Of a DNA stretch of 64,000 nt, positions 26,176 to 33,340 are shown piece after piece. Numbering within the stretch: the first letter of the stretch is position 1; each line of letters starts with the position of its first letter. The translations under genes were made by a program, and so were the position numbers. The DNA comes from SEAL01 sp032153715 (GTDB taxonomy: Bacteria; Patescibacteriota; Saccharimonadia; Saccharimonadales; Saccharimonadaceae): positions 1-64,000 of the forward strand of contig JALDYR010000003.1 of the NCBI GenBank assembly GCA_032153715.1, read 5' to 3'. The notes beneath the pieces were generated by a model. It was not told the origin of the DNA. It saw only the letters and a program-made list of their open reading frames with translations, and searched no databases.

Positions 26176-27156
26176 TTAAGCTACAAGCGCTTCTTGGTGA
26201 AGGCGGTCGTGCGACGCGAGGAGTGTACGAACTTCGTCGGTTGATTTCGAGTGCATTAGTTGGTCGCGTAGTTCGCTGGCGCCAGGAAAATCACGGATAT
26301 AGATTTTAAAGAAGCGCTTGAGTGGTTCGAAACGACGTGGCTCGAGCTCGGTTGAATACTTGTCGTGGAGGTCAAGTTGCAGGTTTAAAAGTCCAATCAG
26401 CTCTTCGCGACTGTGCGACTGTTTCTCTGCTTCAAAGGCAAATGGGTTCGTGAAAATGCCGCGGCCAATCATGACGCCGTCGACGCCATATTGTTCGACA
26501 AGCTCTTCACCTTGCTGGCGGTCGAGGATGTCGCCGTTAATCGTCAGTAGTGTCTGTGGGGCGATTTCATCACGCAGCGCTTTGATTTCCGGAATAAGCT
26601 CGAAGTGGGCTGGAACTTTACTCATTTCTTTGCGAGTGCGCAGGTGGATGGTTAGGTTGACAATGTCTTGCTGCAGGATGTGGGTTAGCCATGGCTTCCA
26701 CTCGTCGATTTGCGTGCGACCCAAGCGGGTTTTGACACTGACTGGTAGGCCGCCTTCTTTTGCTGCTGCGATCAGTTCGGCGCTCAGATCGTTGTTGCAA
26801 ATCAGGCCGCTACCACTGCCCTGCCGCACGACGGATTTATCGGGACAACCCATGTTAATATCGATGCCCTTGTAGCCCATTTCAGCAAGACCTTTGCTCA
26901 TCTGCGCAAAGTGCGCTGGCTGATTACCCCAAATTTGAGCGACCATCGGATGTTCGTCTGCGGTAAATGCGAGGCGGCCACGGGTGCTATGTGCGCCTTT
27001 CGGGCTACAGTAGCTGGCAGCGTTAGTGAACTCGGTAAAGAAAATATCGGGTTTTGCAGCCGATGCCACGACATGGCGAAAAACGACATCCGTCACAGCC
27101 TCCATCGGGGCAAGGATATAGAAAGGTTTTGGTAAATCGTTCCAAAATGAGTGCAT
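26176..27156 (-). CDS. dus: tRNA-dihydrouridine synthase
   Basis: 326-residue FMN-dependent enzyme reducing uridines in the tRNA D-loop. FYILAPMEAVTD is the FMN-binding start of the TIM barrel, DINMGCPDKSVVRQGSGSG contains the catalytic Cys and the phosphate-binding loop, and INGDILDRQQ plus GVDGVMIGRGIFTNP close the FMN site. Length is normal. It follows the 69-aa gene by 2 nt and is likely co-transcribed with it. The subfamily (DusA/B/C) is not resolved. Confidence 0.94.
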   Translation of the reverse strand: MHSFWNDLPKPFYILAPMEAVTDVVFRHVVASAAKPDIFFTEFTNAASYCSPKGAHSTRGRLAFTADEHPMVAQIWGNQPAHFAQMSKGLAEMGYKGIDINMGCPDKSVVRQGSGSGLICNNDLSAELIAAAKEGGLPVSVKTRLGRTQIDEWKPWLTHILQQDIVNLTIHLRTRKEMSKVPAHFELIPEIKALRDEIAPQTLLTINGDILDRQQGEELVEQYGVDGVMIGRGIFTNPFAFEAEKQSHSREELIGLLNLQLDLHDKYSTELEPRRFEPLKRFFKIYIRDFPGASELRDQLMHSKSTDEVRTLLASHDRLHQEALVA

Positions 27157-27158
27157 AA

Positions 27159-27368
27159 TTATTGTTCGTTGGTGTCTTGAGTGGTGTCATCTAAATGTGG
27201 CTGGTCAACAAATTGAAGAACGACCGGGGTGTCGCCGTAAAATTGATTTGGTTGACTTACCTGAGAAAGGGCTGTTTTGCCAAGGCGCAGCGAGTCACAG
27301 TACGCATCGAATTCTGCGCGATTTTCTCTAGTGACCTTATAGTCAGGTTCTTCAATCCACTTCTCCAT
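27159..27368 (-). CDS. Small acidic hypothetical protein upstream of dus
   Basis: 69 residues, soluble, acidic at the C-terminus (LDDTTQDTNEQ). TATAAT at 27375-27380 lies 6 nt before the ATG, so this is the first gene of the dus transcript and probably leaderless. No family is recognised; tight coupling to dus suggests a shared expression need, not necessarily a shared function. Confidence 0.6.
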   Translation of the reverse strand: MEKWIEEPDYKVTRENRAEFDAYCDSLRLGKTALSQVSQPNQFYGDTPVVLQFVDQPHLDDTTQDTNEQ

Positions 27369-27419
27369 CCTTTTATTATATCATGATTCTTGTGTATTTA
27401 ACAGAGGTGATGTGTTTGT

Positions 27420-27600
27420 GTACTTTAGGGATTTAAAGTACTAAAGAGCCTTCTTTTGGGTAGCAAAAGAAGCAAAACATTTCACCATGCCTCACCTCAT
27501 CCGGATATCCCGAATCAAGCCCGGCCGCTGCTGCGGAACTCCCTTCGGGAGGTCAAAATCTATATCGTTTTTATTTGATTTTGACTAGTCCTCGCAGATG
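27420..27600 (+). repeat. Structured repeat, left copy (inverted relative to right copy)
   Basis: About 180 bp, non-coding. It contains three hairpins in order: TACTTTA/TAAAGTA (27421-27440), CTTCTTTT/AAAAGAAG (about 27450-27473) and GTCAAAATC/GATTTTGAC (27552-27560 with 27577-27585). Between the last two lies TGCGGAACTCCCTTCGG. The second copy at 27731-27912 carries the same hairpins with compensating changes. It lies just upstream of the dus operon. Confidence 0.8.
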
Positions 27601-27730
27601 ATTCGGCCAGTCCCGCTTTGTGATTTTCGGTGAGCTTCAGAATGGCGAGAGGAAGTTGATTTTATGATATTCACGATCCGTGACATCTACAGCGACCCGA
27701 GATGACGAAAACGAGATAGATGGAGTGGAT

Positions 27731-27912
27731 CGCGAGGACAAGTCATTTTTAAATAATTAGAAAAATGAAAAATGACCGACCGAAGGGAGTTCCGCAGCGA
27801 CCGTCTAGATCGATTGAGACTTCCCGGAGGAGTGAAGCTGTCACAAAGTCTTTTGCTTCTTTTCGGCGACCCGAAAAGAAGGCGTTTTGATACTTTGTCG
27901 CCACAAAGTACA
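27731..27912 (-). repeat. Structured repeat, right copy
   Basis: Read leftwards it matches the left copy: TACTTTG/CAAAGTA, CTTCTTTTCGG/CCGAAAAGAAG, the shared TGCGGAACTCCCTTCGG, then GTCATTTTT/AAAAATGAC (27742-27750 with 27768-27776) and the common end GTCCTCGC. The stems differ from the left copy mainly by paired substitutions. A 130-bp spacer without an evident gene separates the copies. No transposase lies nearby. Confidence 0.8.
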
Positions 27913-27931
27913 CGCAGCATATAGTTCAGTT

Positions 27932-27961
27932 AAAAAGGAAAAGCCACCCTTTCGGGTGGCC
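27932..27961 (-). terminator. Strong terminator ending the leftward RNA unit
   Basis: Read leftwards, GCCACCC-GAAA-GGGTGGC is followed by TTTTCCTTTTT. There is no protein gene directly upstream; it would end the transcript that contains the tRNA-like elements. Confidence 0.9.
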
Positions 27962-27974
27962 GTGGATTGATAGT

Positions 27975-28090
27975 TGATAGATCGGGGTGGCGTGCCCGGG
28001 TTTTCGTCGGGGGAACGGATCCCAGACACGCCACCGGCGAGGTCAGAGCATTCGCAGTGCTCTAACCCCTGAGAGGGGGTCACTGTATTC
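27975..28090 (-). ncRNA. Possible structured non-coding RNA segment
   Basis: Read leftwards the segment folds into consecutive stems: CCCC-TCTCA-GGGG, then a 10-bp stem GGTTAGAGCA/TGCTCTGACC closing the loop CTGCGAA (the shape of an anticodon arm), then GGTGGCGTG/CACGCCACC enclosing a C/G-rich inner hairpin, followed by the terminator at 27932-27961. No full tRNA fold can be completed and no known RNA family is recognised. Confidence 0.4.
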
Positions 28091-28120
28091 CGGTACTGCC
28101 TACAGTTCCACGCTCTCTCG

Positions 28121-28190
28121 CGGAGATGGCGGGAATTGAACCCGCACCGAAGTGCTATCGACCCAGTGTCGATATCGGCTTGGCACCTCC
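28121..28190 (-). ncRNA. tRNA-like structure lacking a D-arm
   Basis: Read leftwards it begins GGAGGTG and ends CATCTCC plus discriminator G; the two ends pair over 7 bp (one G-U). A canonical T-arm is present (GCGGG-TTCAATT-CCCGC), preceded by GCAC-TTCG-GTGC like a class II variable arm, and a 7-bp stem ATCGAC/GTCGAT-type arm with loop ACTGG where an anticodon arm would be. There is no D-stem and no U33 or readable anticodon. CCA is not encoded. It starts 14 nt after the small zinc-finger gene. It could be a decayed tRNA-Ser, a tRNA mimic, or a remnant of a tmRNA-like tRNA domain. Confidence 0.5.
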
Positions 28191-28203
28191 TTTTGGAAGA
28201 TAG

Positions 28204-28371
28204 TTAGCGTGTGCTGCCCGTGCCGCGACATACGGCGCAGTCTCCATTGCCATACGTGCCGCCCCAGCCGCCGGCAACATTTCGTTTCGTGTAGCAGTTA
28301 CTGCAGCCCTGCGGGTTTTTCTTGCATCCTTGACAAACGCCAGATCCATGACAGGTTTTGCATTGCGCCAT
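28204..28371 (-). CDS. DnaJ-type zinc-finger miniprotein, 55 aa
   Basis: A 55-residue frame with four CxxC motifs: CKTCHGSG, CQGCKKNP, CSNCYTKR and CAVCRGTG. The first and last have the CxxCxGxG form of the DnaJ cysteine-rich domain, in which four such motifs bind two zinc ions. There is no J-domain or other part, so it is a free-standing zinc-finger domain. Eight Cys in this pattern are very unlikely by chance. A weak AAGG lies 12 nt before the ATG. It sits between the two tRNA-like structures within the same leftward unit. Confidence 0.75.
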   Translation of the reverse strand: MAQCKTCHGSGVCQGCKKNPQGCSNCYTKRNVAGGWGGTYGNGDCAVCRGTGSTR

Positions 28372-28558
28372 TGTGATCACTTACCTTATCTAGTGCGGAC
28401 AATTGGATTTGGCGCGGATGCGCCACTAACTGTGTCGTACGAAGGTGTAGACACAGTTGGCAGGACGACGAAGCGCGAAGCGACGTATTCTCATCAAAGT
28501 GGCGCTCTGATCAGACTACGGTCTTCCCACTAGGCTCCGCACTTCGCCGTCCAGTCGG

Positions 28559-28626
28559 GGTGACAGGATTTGAACCTGCAACCGGGCGCGTAAACGCCTG
28601 ACTCTACCGAGTTGAGCTACACCCCC
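28559..28626 (-). tRNA. tRNA-like gene with shortened anticodon loop (possibly tRNA-Val-like)
   Basis: Read leftwards: acceptor GGGGGTG pairs with CACCCC (first pair mismatched), D-arm GCTC-AACTCGGTA-GAGT, T-arm GCAGG-TTCAAAT-CCTGT, all canonical. The region between D- and T-arms is 21 nt, one or two short. Its best hairpin is GGCG-TTTACG-CGCC, leaving a 6-nt loop; reading TT-TAC-G would give anticodon UAC (Val), but the loop is one base short and an A-C mismatch breaks the stem. CCA is not encoded. It may be a pseudo-tRNA or an unusual functional tRNA. Confidence 0.55.
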
Positions 28627-28861
28627 TTGCAAGGAGGTGGTCTTGTTCAAGGGCTACAGCTTTATCTCAAAAGCCACGAGTCCAAGGGATAAATCGACCT
28701 CGTCCACGAAATGAGAATTCAAACTGCTTCACTATCACAAGACCTAGACAAACGCACCCAAAACAAAGTTTAAGCGTTTACCTAGTAGTATCTATCAAAT
28801 ATCAATGAACACTCGAGGAGTGTCCGCCAATAATTGACCATAGACACTACACCTCAGAGCA
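28627..28861 (-). other. Untranslated leader of the leftward RNA unit
   Basis: About 235 nt between the promoter and the first tRNA-like structure. No protein-like frame is seen. Local stems such as ACACTC-CTC-GAGTGT and AAACGC/GCGTTT can form. No tmRNA, RNase P or SRP RNA signature was found by reading. Confidence 0.4.
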
Positions 28862-28866
28862 TTGAC

Positions 28867-28895
28867 ATTATATCGGCTATTTTACTTCTCGTCAA
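28867..28895 (-). promoter_or_regulatory. Strong sigma-70-type promoter for the leftward RNA unit
   Basis: Read leftwards: TTGACG (28890-28895), a 17-nt spacer, TATAAT (28867-28872). The -35 box lies inside the last codons of the helicase gene. Transcription would start near 28860 and could reach the terminator at 27932. Confidence 0.75.
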
Positions 28896-31800
28896 GAAGG
28901 TCTTGCTCGAACTGCAGAATTCCTTTGTAGCTTTGCTCGTAATTACTTGTGTCTGGCAAATGAAGTGACGTGATGCAATGCCAGACTTTTTGGATGAGCG
29001 CCGTGAATCGTTCTAGTTCTTCGTCGGTGCAAGTCGCGTCAATCGCGAGGATTTCACCGCCTGGTGTTGGCTCGACGAATTGCAGTACGCCGCGATCGAC
29101 AGTATAGTTGCCGTAATCACGCGAATGTTCGACGAGGAGCTTGTAGAACATCAGCTGCTGTTTGTATTTGTGCAGTTTAATCTTGTCGTAGTCGGTTTTG
29201 CCTTTCCAATCGCGCGAGGCTTTACCGGTTTTATAGTCAGTGACGGTCATAGTGTGATCAGTGATATCAACCAGATCGAGCGATCCGGTTAGGTGGGCGT
29301 CGCCAAGGATGGAATGTTGCCCTGCAAAATTCAGTTCGACTTTTTGACCGGGGGTGAATTCGATATATTTTTCCTGTAGGAAGGTTTGCAATGTGTCGCT
29401 TCCCTTTTGCAGGAACGTTTGGAAATCACCGTCAGTTAAGTGTTGGTCGCGCAGATACTGCTCAAAATCGCTCAGGATGTCCTCGACGGCGCGGTGGCGA
29501 CCGGTCGCAGTTAGGTGTGAATGTGCACGTTGTAGCGTGCGGTGAATTGCCGTGCCGTAGCCGGCGTGCGGGCTGATTGCTTGCGGGAAGCGCAAGAGGT
29601 TTTGTAGCAAGAAGCCTTGCGGGCCGCCGTGCGTAACGTCGAGGAACGCATTTAGGTGGGTGGCGCTTAGCTTGTATTTATCAAGCATTGGGCGCAGTAA
29701 TTCTTGCATAGTCCCCTGCTCTACCTCGACAAGCGGCTGATACCAGCGTAGCTCGGCGGCGTGTTCAAGCGTTTCGATCGTATGTTCAACCTGTGGCGCT
29801 TCTGCCTGCCATGACTCGCCCGTCAGGAAGCTGGCGCGCAGCGATTCTTTGCCATTGGTATCATGCTGACTATAGCTAAGGTAGAGCTGCTTTTTGGCGC
29901 GGGTCATCGCGACAAAGAATAAACGCAGGCGTTCGTCGAATGTATTACCACTTGGCGCTAATGGGAGGTTTTCTGGGTAGCTGATCATGCTACTGCGCGA
30001 GCGGACGCGTTCACCCCATGCGCTGTCGATGGCGCCAATCGTATAGACGGTATCAAATTCCAGTCCTTTTGATTTGTGTGCGGTCATTAGGTTGATGGCG
30101 CTATCCAGCTGACCGACTTGCGGACGAATGCTTTCGATCGTGCTGCCCAGTGTGCGATGTAAACGGATAAATTCAAGGAATGATTGCAGCATTGGCGTTT
30201 CGGTCGGACGATATTCGCGCAGTTTGCTACGGATAGTACGGAGTGCCTCGAGGTACGTCAGGTAGAGGTCGGGAGTTTGTTCGAGGTTTTCTTGGTTAAA
30301 GAAGTAGCTGAAGAGTGGCGAGGTGTATTCTTTCGAAGAAGAACGATCCGCTTCATTCGCCTCCTGTGCTGGTTGCTGTCGCTCCAGCTGGGTCAAGTCG
30401 GCGGATGAAGGGATCATCCTTTTCCGGCTTGTTGCCTCGTAGCCGATAATTCGATCAAGCATGCGCTCGAGTGGTGTGTGTTTGATCATCTGAGCTGACG
30501 ACAGTAGCCAGGTATGGATATCCTTGAACATTGGCATAGTTGCCATCGTATCCATCCATGGCTGGTGATTTGATTGCGCACTAAGGCTGAGGCGCCAAAC
30601 GTCAATTGGATCGCAATTCCAGGCAGGATGCGCTAGTACTTCTGGAAGAATGGCGTTGGCGTCGTTGTGGCGCGATTCGAATAGCGCGATCAGCAACGAT
30701 CCGACCAGTTCGATGTGTTTGATGATGTCGAGGTCGAGGACATTGTCGCGGCGCTCGTAGTTAACGCGGACGCCGGCGTCGGTAAAGTATGGCAATAATT
30801 CAACCAGTTCGTAGTGGCGACGTGCAAGGACGGCAATCGATGACGGCGTTTGGCCGGCGTCGATACGTTGCTTGATGTCATGCGCGAGCCAAGCATGTTC
30901 GTCGCTAATGTGCTCGTGCGCGACAAGTGTGACATGACTGTCGTTTCCAGGTCGATGAGCAGTCAATGTTTTATCTAGTTCTGGAATGTGCGTTTCGAGG
31001 CGATCCGAACCCTGAGTGATGACTTCCCTGGCCTTTTCGAGGATAACTGGCGCCGAGCGATAATTATCGACAAGTGTAATCAGCTGCGTCTTCGCATAAA
31101 TGTCGCGGAAGTTGACGATGTTGCCGATTTCGGCACCCTGGAAGCTATAAATTGCCTGGTCGTCGTCACCAACCACAAGGATGTTTGGCTGGTCGCCTTG
31201 GCTTTCGCTATTTGTTAGATTATGGATGATGCGCATCTGCGCCATGTTGGTATCCTGAAACTCATCCACCATAATATACTGATGCTTTTCCTGTAGGTTA
31301 TAGCGAAGCTCTGGAAAGACCTCCATGGCATGAACGACGCGCAGGATCATGTCGTCAAAGTCGTAAAGTTCTGATTCTTGCATGCGTGCAAGGTATTGAT
31401 AATAAACAAAACTCAGTGCGCGCAGCTTTGCTTGGCGGTCGCGGGTTTTAAAGACGAAAGCGCCTGACTCGTCTTTCTTCATCCATTGGTTGCGCCATGC
31501 GGTGATTGGTTTGGTTGAATTTGTTTCAATTGCCGAGTCGGTCGCTTCGAGTAGGCTGTCGGCGAGGACGCGCGAAAGTGGCGTAATAGTCGGCAGCGGT
31601 GCCTCGTCGCCGGCGTGGCGAATAGGTTCGATCACTGTTTGTAGTGACCCGGCGGTGGTTTTGCTGATGCGGCCGGCAAAGATGTCGGTTAGCGCATGCT
31701 CGGCGCTATCGAGCGCAATGTCGTTGGCGTCGAGGACGGCGATCAACTCGTCACTCGTCAGGCCGCTTTTTTTGAGCTCGCTGATACTGCGCAGTGTGTC

Positions 31801-32244
31801 GGATAGATACGTGTATTCGCCGTTCATCTTGCTTGCGAGCGGGCTTTGGTAGTCAAGCTCGTCAAAGATGCCACGAATGATTTCGTAGCTACTGAGCGCG
31901 TCCGCGGCGCGGAAGTTTGCACCTTGGTAAAAGAACTGGCTGTTCTGGTTGATAATTTCGGTGCCAAAACTATGGAAGGTGTGAATGGCGACTTTGTAGG
32001 CGCTTTTACCAATGATCTGCACCAAGCGTTCGCGCATAGCAGCGGCGCCACTTTCAGTAAAGGTGAGGCAGAGGATGTTTTCCGGAAGTGTGTCGGTTTG
32101 TTTCAAGATATTCGCAGCACGCATGCTGAGCAGTTCAGTTTTACCTGTGCCTGGTCCAGCAACAACCATGACCGGTCCCTCGATCGTGTCGACTGCCCTG
32201 CGCTGTGCATCGTTTAGCTTTTTGTAGCGAGTCTCGAAATCCAT
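28882..32244 (-). CDS. UvrD/PcrA-type helicase fused to a RecB-like nuclease domain
   Basis: 1120 residues. Superfamily 1A helicase motifs in order: VVAGPGTGKTELLS (Walker A), LCLTFTESGAAAMRERL, VDEFQDTN, GDDDQAIYSFQGA, TAHKSKGLEFDTVY and FVAMTRAKKQLYLSYS. The C-terminal 250 residues form a PD-(D/E)xK nuclease: LTGSLDLVD followed by TVTDYKTGK. This AddA-like layout suggests a role in processing double-strand breaks or in recombination. TATAAT at 32252-32257, 7 nt before the ATG, predicts a leaderless mRNA. Confidence 0.93.
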   Translation of the reverse strand: MDFETRYKKLNDAQRRAVDTIEGPVMVVAGPGTGKTELLSMRAANILKQTDTLPENILCLTFTESGAAAMRERLVQIIGKSAYKVAIHTFHSFGTEIINQNSQFFYQGANFRAADALSSYEIIRGIFDELDYQSPLASKMNGEYTYLSDTLRSISELKKSGLTSDELIAVLDANDIALDSAEHALTDIFAGRISKTTAGSLQTVIEPIRHAGDEAPLPTITPLSRVLADSLLEATDSAIETNSTKPITAWRNQWMKKDESGAFVFKTRDRQAKLRALSFVYYQYLARMQESELYDFDDMILRVVHAMEVFPELRYNLQEKHQYIMVDEFQDTNMAQMRIIHNLTNSESQGDQPNILVVGDDDQAIYSFQGAEIGNIVNFRDIYAKTQLITLVDNYRSAPVILEKAREVITQGSDRLETHIPELDKTLTAHRPGNDSHVTLVAHEHISDEHAWLAHDIKQRIDAGQTPSSIAVLARRHYELVELLPYFTDAGVRVNYERRDNVLDLDIIKHIELVGSLLIALFESRHNDANAILPEVLAHPAWNCDPIDVWRLSLSAQSNHQPWMDTMATMPMFKDIHTWLLSSAQMIKHTPLERMLDRIIGYEATSRKRMIPSSADLTQLERQQPAQEANEADRSSSKEYTSPLFSYFFNQENLEQTPDLYLTYLEALRTIRSKLREYRPTETPMLQSFLEFIRLHRTLGSTIESIRPQVGQLDSAINLMTAHKSKGLEFDTVYTIGAIDSAWGERVRSRSSMISYPENLPLAPSGNTFDERLRLFFVAMTRAKKQLYLSYSQHDTNGKESLRASFLTGESWQAEAPQVEHTIETLEHAAELRWYQPLVEVEQGTMQELLRPMLDKYKLSATHLNAFLDVTHGGPQGFLLQNLLRFPQAISPHAGYGTAIHRTLQRAHSHLTATGRHRAVEDILSDFEQYLRDQHLTDGDFQTFLQKGSDTLQTFLQEKYIEFTPGQKVELNFAGQHSILGDAHLTGSLDLVDITDHTMTVTDYKTGKASRDWKGKTDYDKIKLHKYKQQLMFYKLLVEHSRDYGNYTVDRGVLQFVEPTPGGEILAIDATCTDEELERFTALIQKVWHCITSLHLPDTSNYEQSYKGILQFEQDLLDEK

Positions 32245-32263
32245 TGCCCTTATTATACTCTAG

Positions 32264-32322
32264 AAAAAGCAAAAACCCCGCTACTCTCTCGAGTAGCGGG
32301 GTGCTACGAGATTAGTGCGGGG
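32264..32322 (-). terminator. Terminator module A
   Basis: Read leftwards: CCCCGCAC directly after the stop codon of the gene ending at 32323, then CCCCGCTACTC-GAGA-GAGTAGCGGGG and TTTTT. The upstream CCCCGC is a short copy of the stem arm. Related modules lie at 35330 and 38143. Confidence 0.88.
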
Positions 32323-32733
32323 CTAGGCGCCTACGAGTGCCATTTCGGCGGATCTTATATCCAATGAAACGAGGCGCGCAAATTCTTCCATGTATAACAT
32401 CGGCCAAAGTGTGAAGCGCTCATCGTGCGTGAAGTGCTTGAACGTTTCACTCTTCTCGATTTCGTCGCGGACTTTTCTGAGGAATCTCTCCTCAGACTCG
32501 TTATAGATGAGCTGCTTCCAGATCTCTGCACGAGTGTACGACCGCGTCTTGTTCTGCTGAGCGAATCGGTACGCGCATTCACTGGCGTACACGATAACGG
32601 CGAAGCCTTGCGGGGATTTTTCTACGACTAATATGTCGTGAATTGACCTCTCAGTCTTTAGCATTTCTGCGTAAAGATGAAGCGCATCGTGAAACAGAGT
32701 GTTGATGGCTGAGTTGTTAGTGGCAGGGTGCAT
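32323..32733 (-). CDS. Hypothetical protein, 136 aa
   Basis: Soluble protein starting MHPATNNSAINTLFHDAL with aromatic- and Glu-rich helices (EIWKQLIYN, FTLWPMLYMEEFARL). No family is recognised. The ATG at 32733 is preferred to a TTG nine codons upstream because AAGAGAAGAG lies just before it. It ends in terminator module A, a feature shared with two other small genes downstream. Confidence 0.6.
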   Translation of the reverse strand: MHPATNNSAINTLFHDALHLYAEMLKTERSIHDILVVEKSPQGFAVIVYASECAYRFAQQNKTRSYTRAEIWKQLIYNESEERFLRKVRDEIEKSETFKHFTHDERFTLWPMLYMEEFARLVSLDIRSAEMALVGA

Positions 32734-32904
32734 CTTTTCTCTTCTCTTTGAGACGGACAAGATAGCAATATTATAACAATTTTTATAAAAATGTCAATGT
32801 ATACTGAAAGCTAAAAATAACACGTCGATACGTGTTATCGATATTCAGGGATGATGCTCATCCGCAGATAATTTCCGCGGATGAGCGTCCATGTTAAAAC
32901 ATAG

Positions 32905-33300
32905 TTATTCTCTCGAGTTCGAGCCCGAACCTGATTTTCGACCACTTATGGCGCTACTTTTGTATGCACCGATGGCGATCGTATTTTCGCCTGGGTAGAT
33001 CTGGACGCAGTCTTTGCTTCCCCCAACGAGCGCCTGCTCGATTACGATGCGCCCCTTCCCTGTCGCGGGTTGGTGCGTGATAACTTGATTGTCGAGCAAC
33101 TCGACATTCAATTTGTAGCGTTGATTGGGGTGTTCTACCTGAAAGATTAGAGGTCGAATGAGCTGAACTTTGCCAGTATTCTTCATCAGTCTTTCGAGAT
33201 GTGTTCGATCCAATTCATTGAGATCATCAGCGAGAATTGAATAGCGAGTGGTCGTCTTGAGAGACAAAAACTTTCCTTTGTTCGTTCCAACTACGGACAC
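32905..33300 (-). CDS. Hypothetical protein, about 120-131 aa
   Basis: Beta-rich soluble protein with KLNVELLDNQVITHQP, GRIVIEQALVGGSKD and a Ser/Gly-rich end (GRKSGSGSNSRE). No family is recognised. The GTG at 33300 lies only 3 nt after a TATAAT box, too close to be in the transcript; a TTG at 33267, 6 nt after AAAGGA, is the more likely start. Confidence 0.5.
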   Translation of the reverse strand: MSVVGTNKGKFLSLKTTTRYSILADDLNELDRTHLERLMKNTGKVQLIRPLIFQVEHPNQRYKLNVELLDNQVITHQPATGKGRIVIEQALVGGSKDCVQIYPGENTIAIGAYKSSAISGRKSGSGSNSRE

Positions 33301-33340
33301 CTTATTATAACATCAGGCGGCTTAACTGCAAATGAGTCTA

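Noticed and set aside
27420..27912. Insertion sequence
   Set aside because: Inverted copies are present but there is no transposase frame within or beside them; a non-autonomous element remains possible.
27687..28083. Leftward frames of 77-80 codons over the right repeat copy and the RNA segment
   Set aside because: They run through hairpin-forming repeats and a terminator; the translations are Ser/Arg-rich and typical of read-through of repeats.
28155..28349. 64-codon leftward frame overlapping the zinc-finger miniprotein
   Set aside because: It is another frame of the region whose true coding signal is the four-CxxC frame, and it runs into the tRNA-like structure.
28559..28626. tRNA-Trp or tRNA-Arg identity for the tRNA-like gene
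   Set aside because: Arms resemble tRNA-Trp, but no CCA anticodon exists; placing ACG as anticodon breaks the stem and puts a pyrimidine at position 37.
28121..28870. A conventional tmRNA gene
   Set aside because: No tag reading frame ending in Ala-Ala, no pseudoknot series and no exact conserved 5' motif; only a tRNA-like domain is seen.
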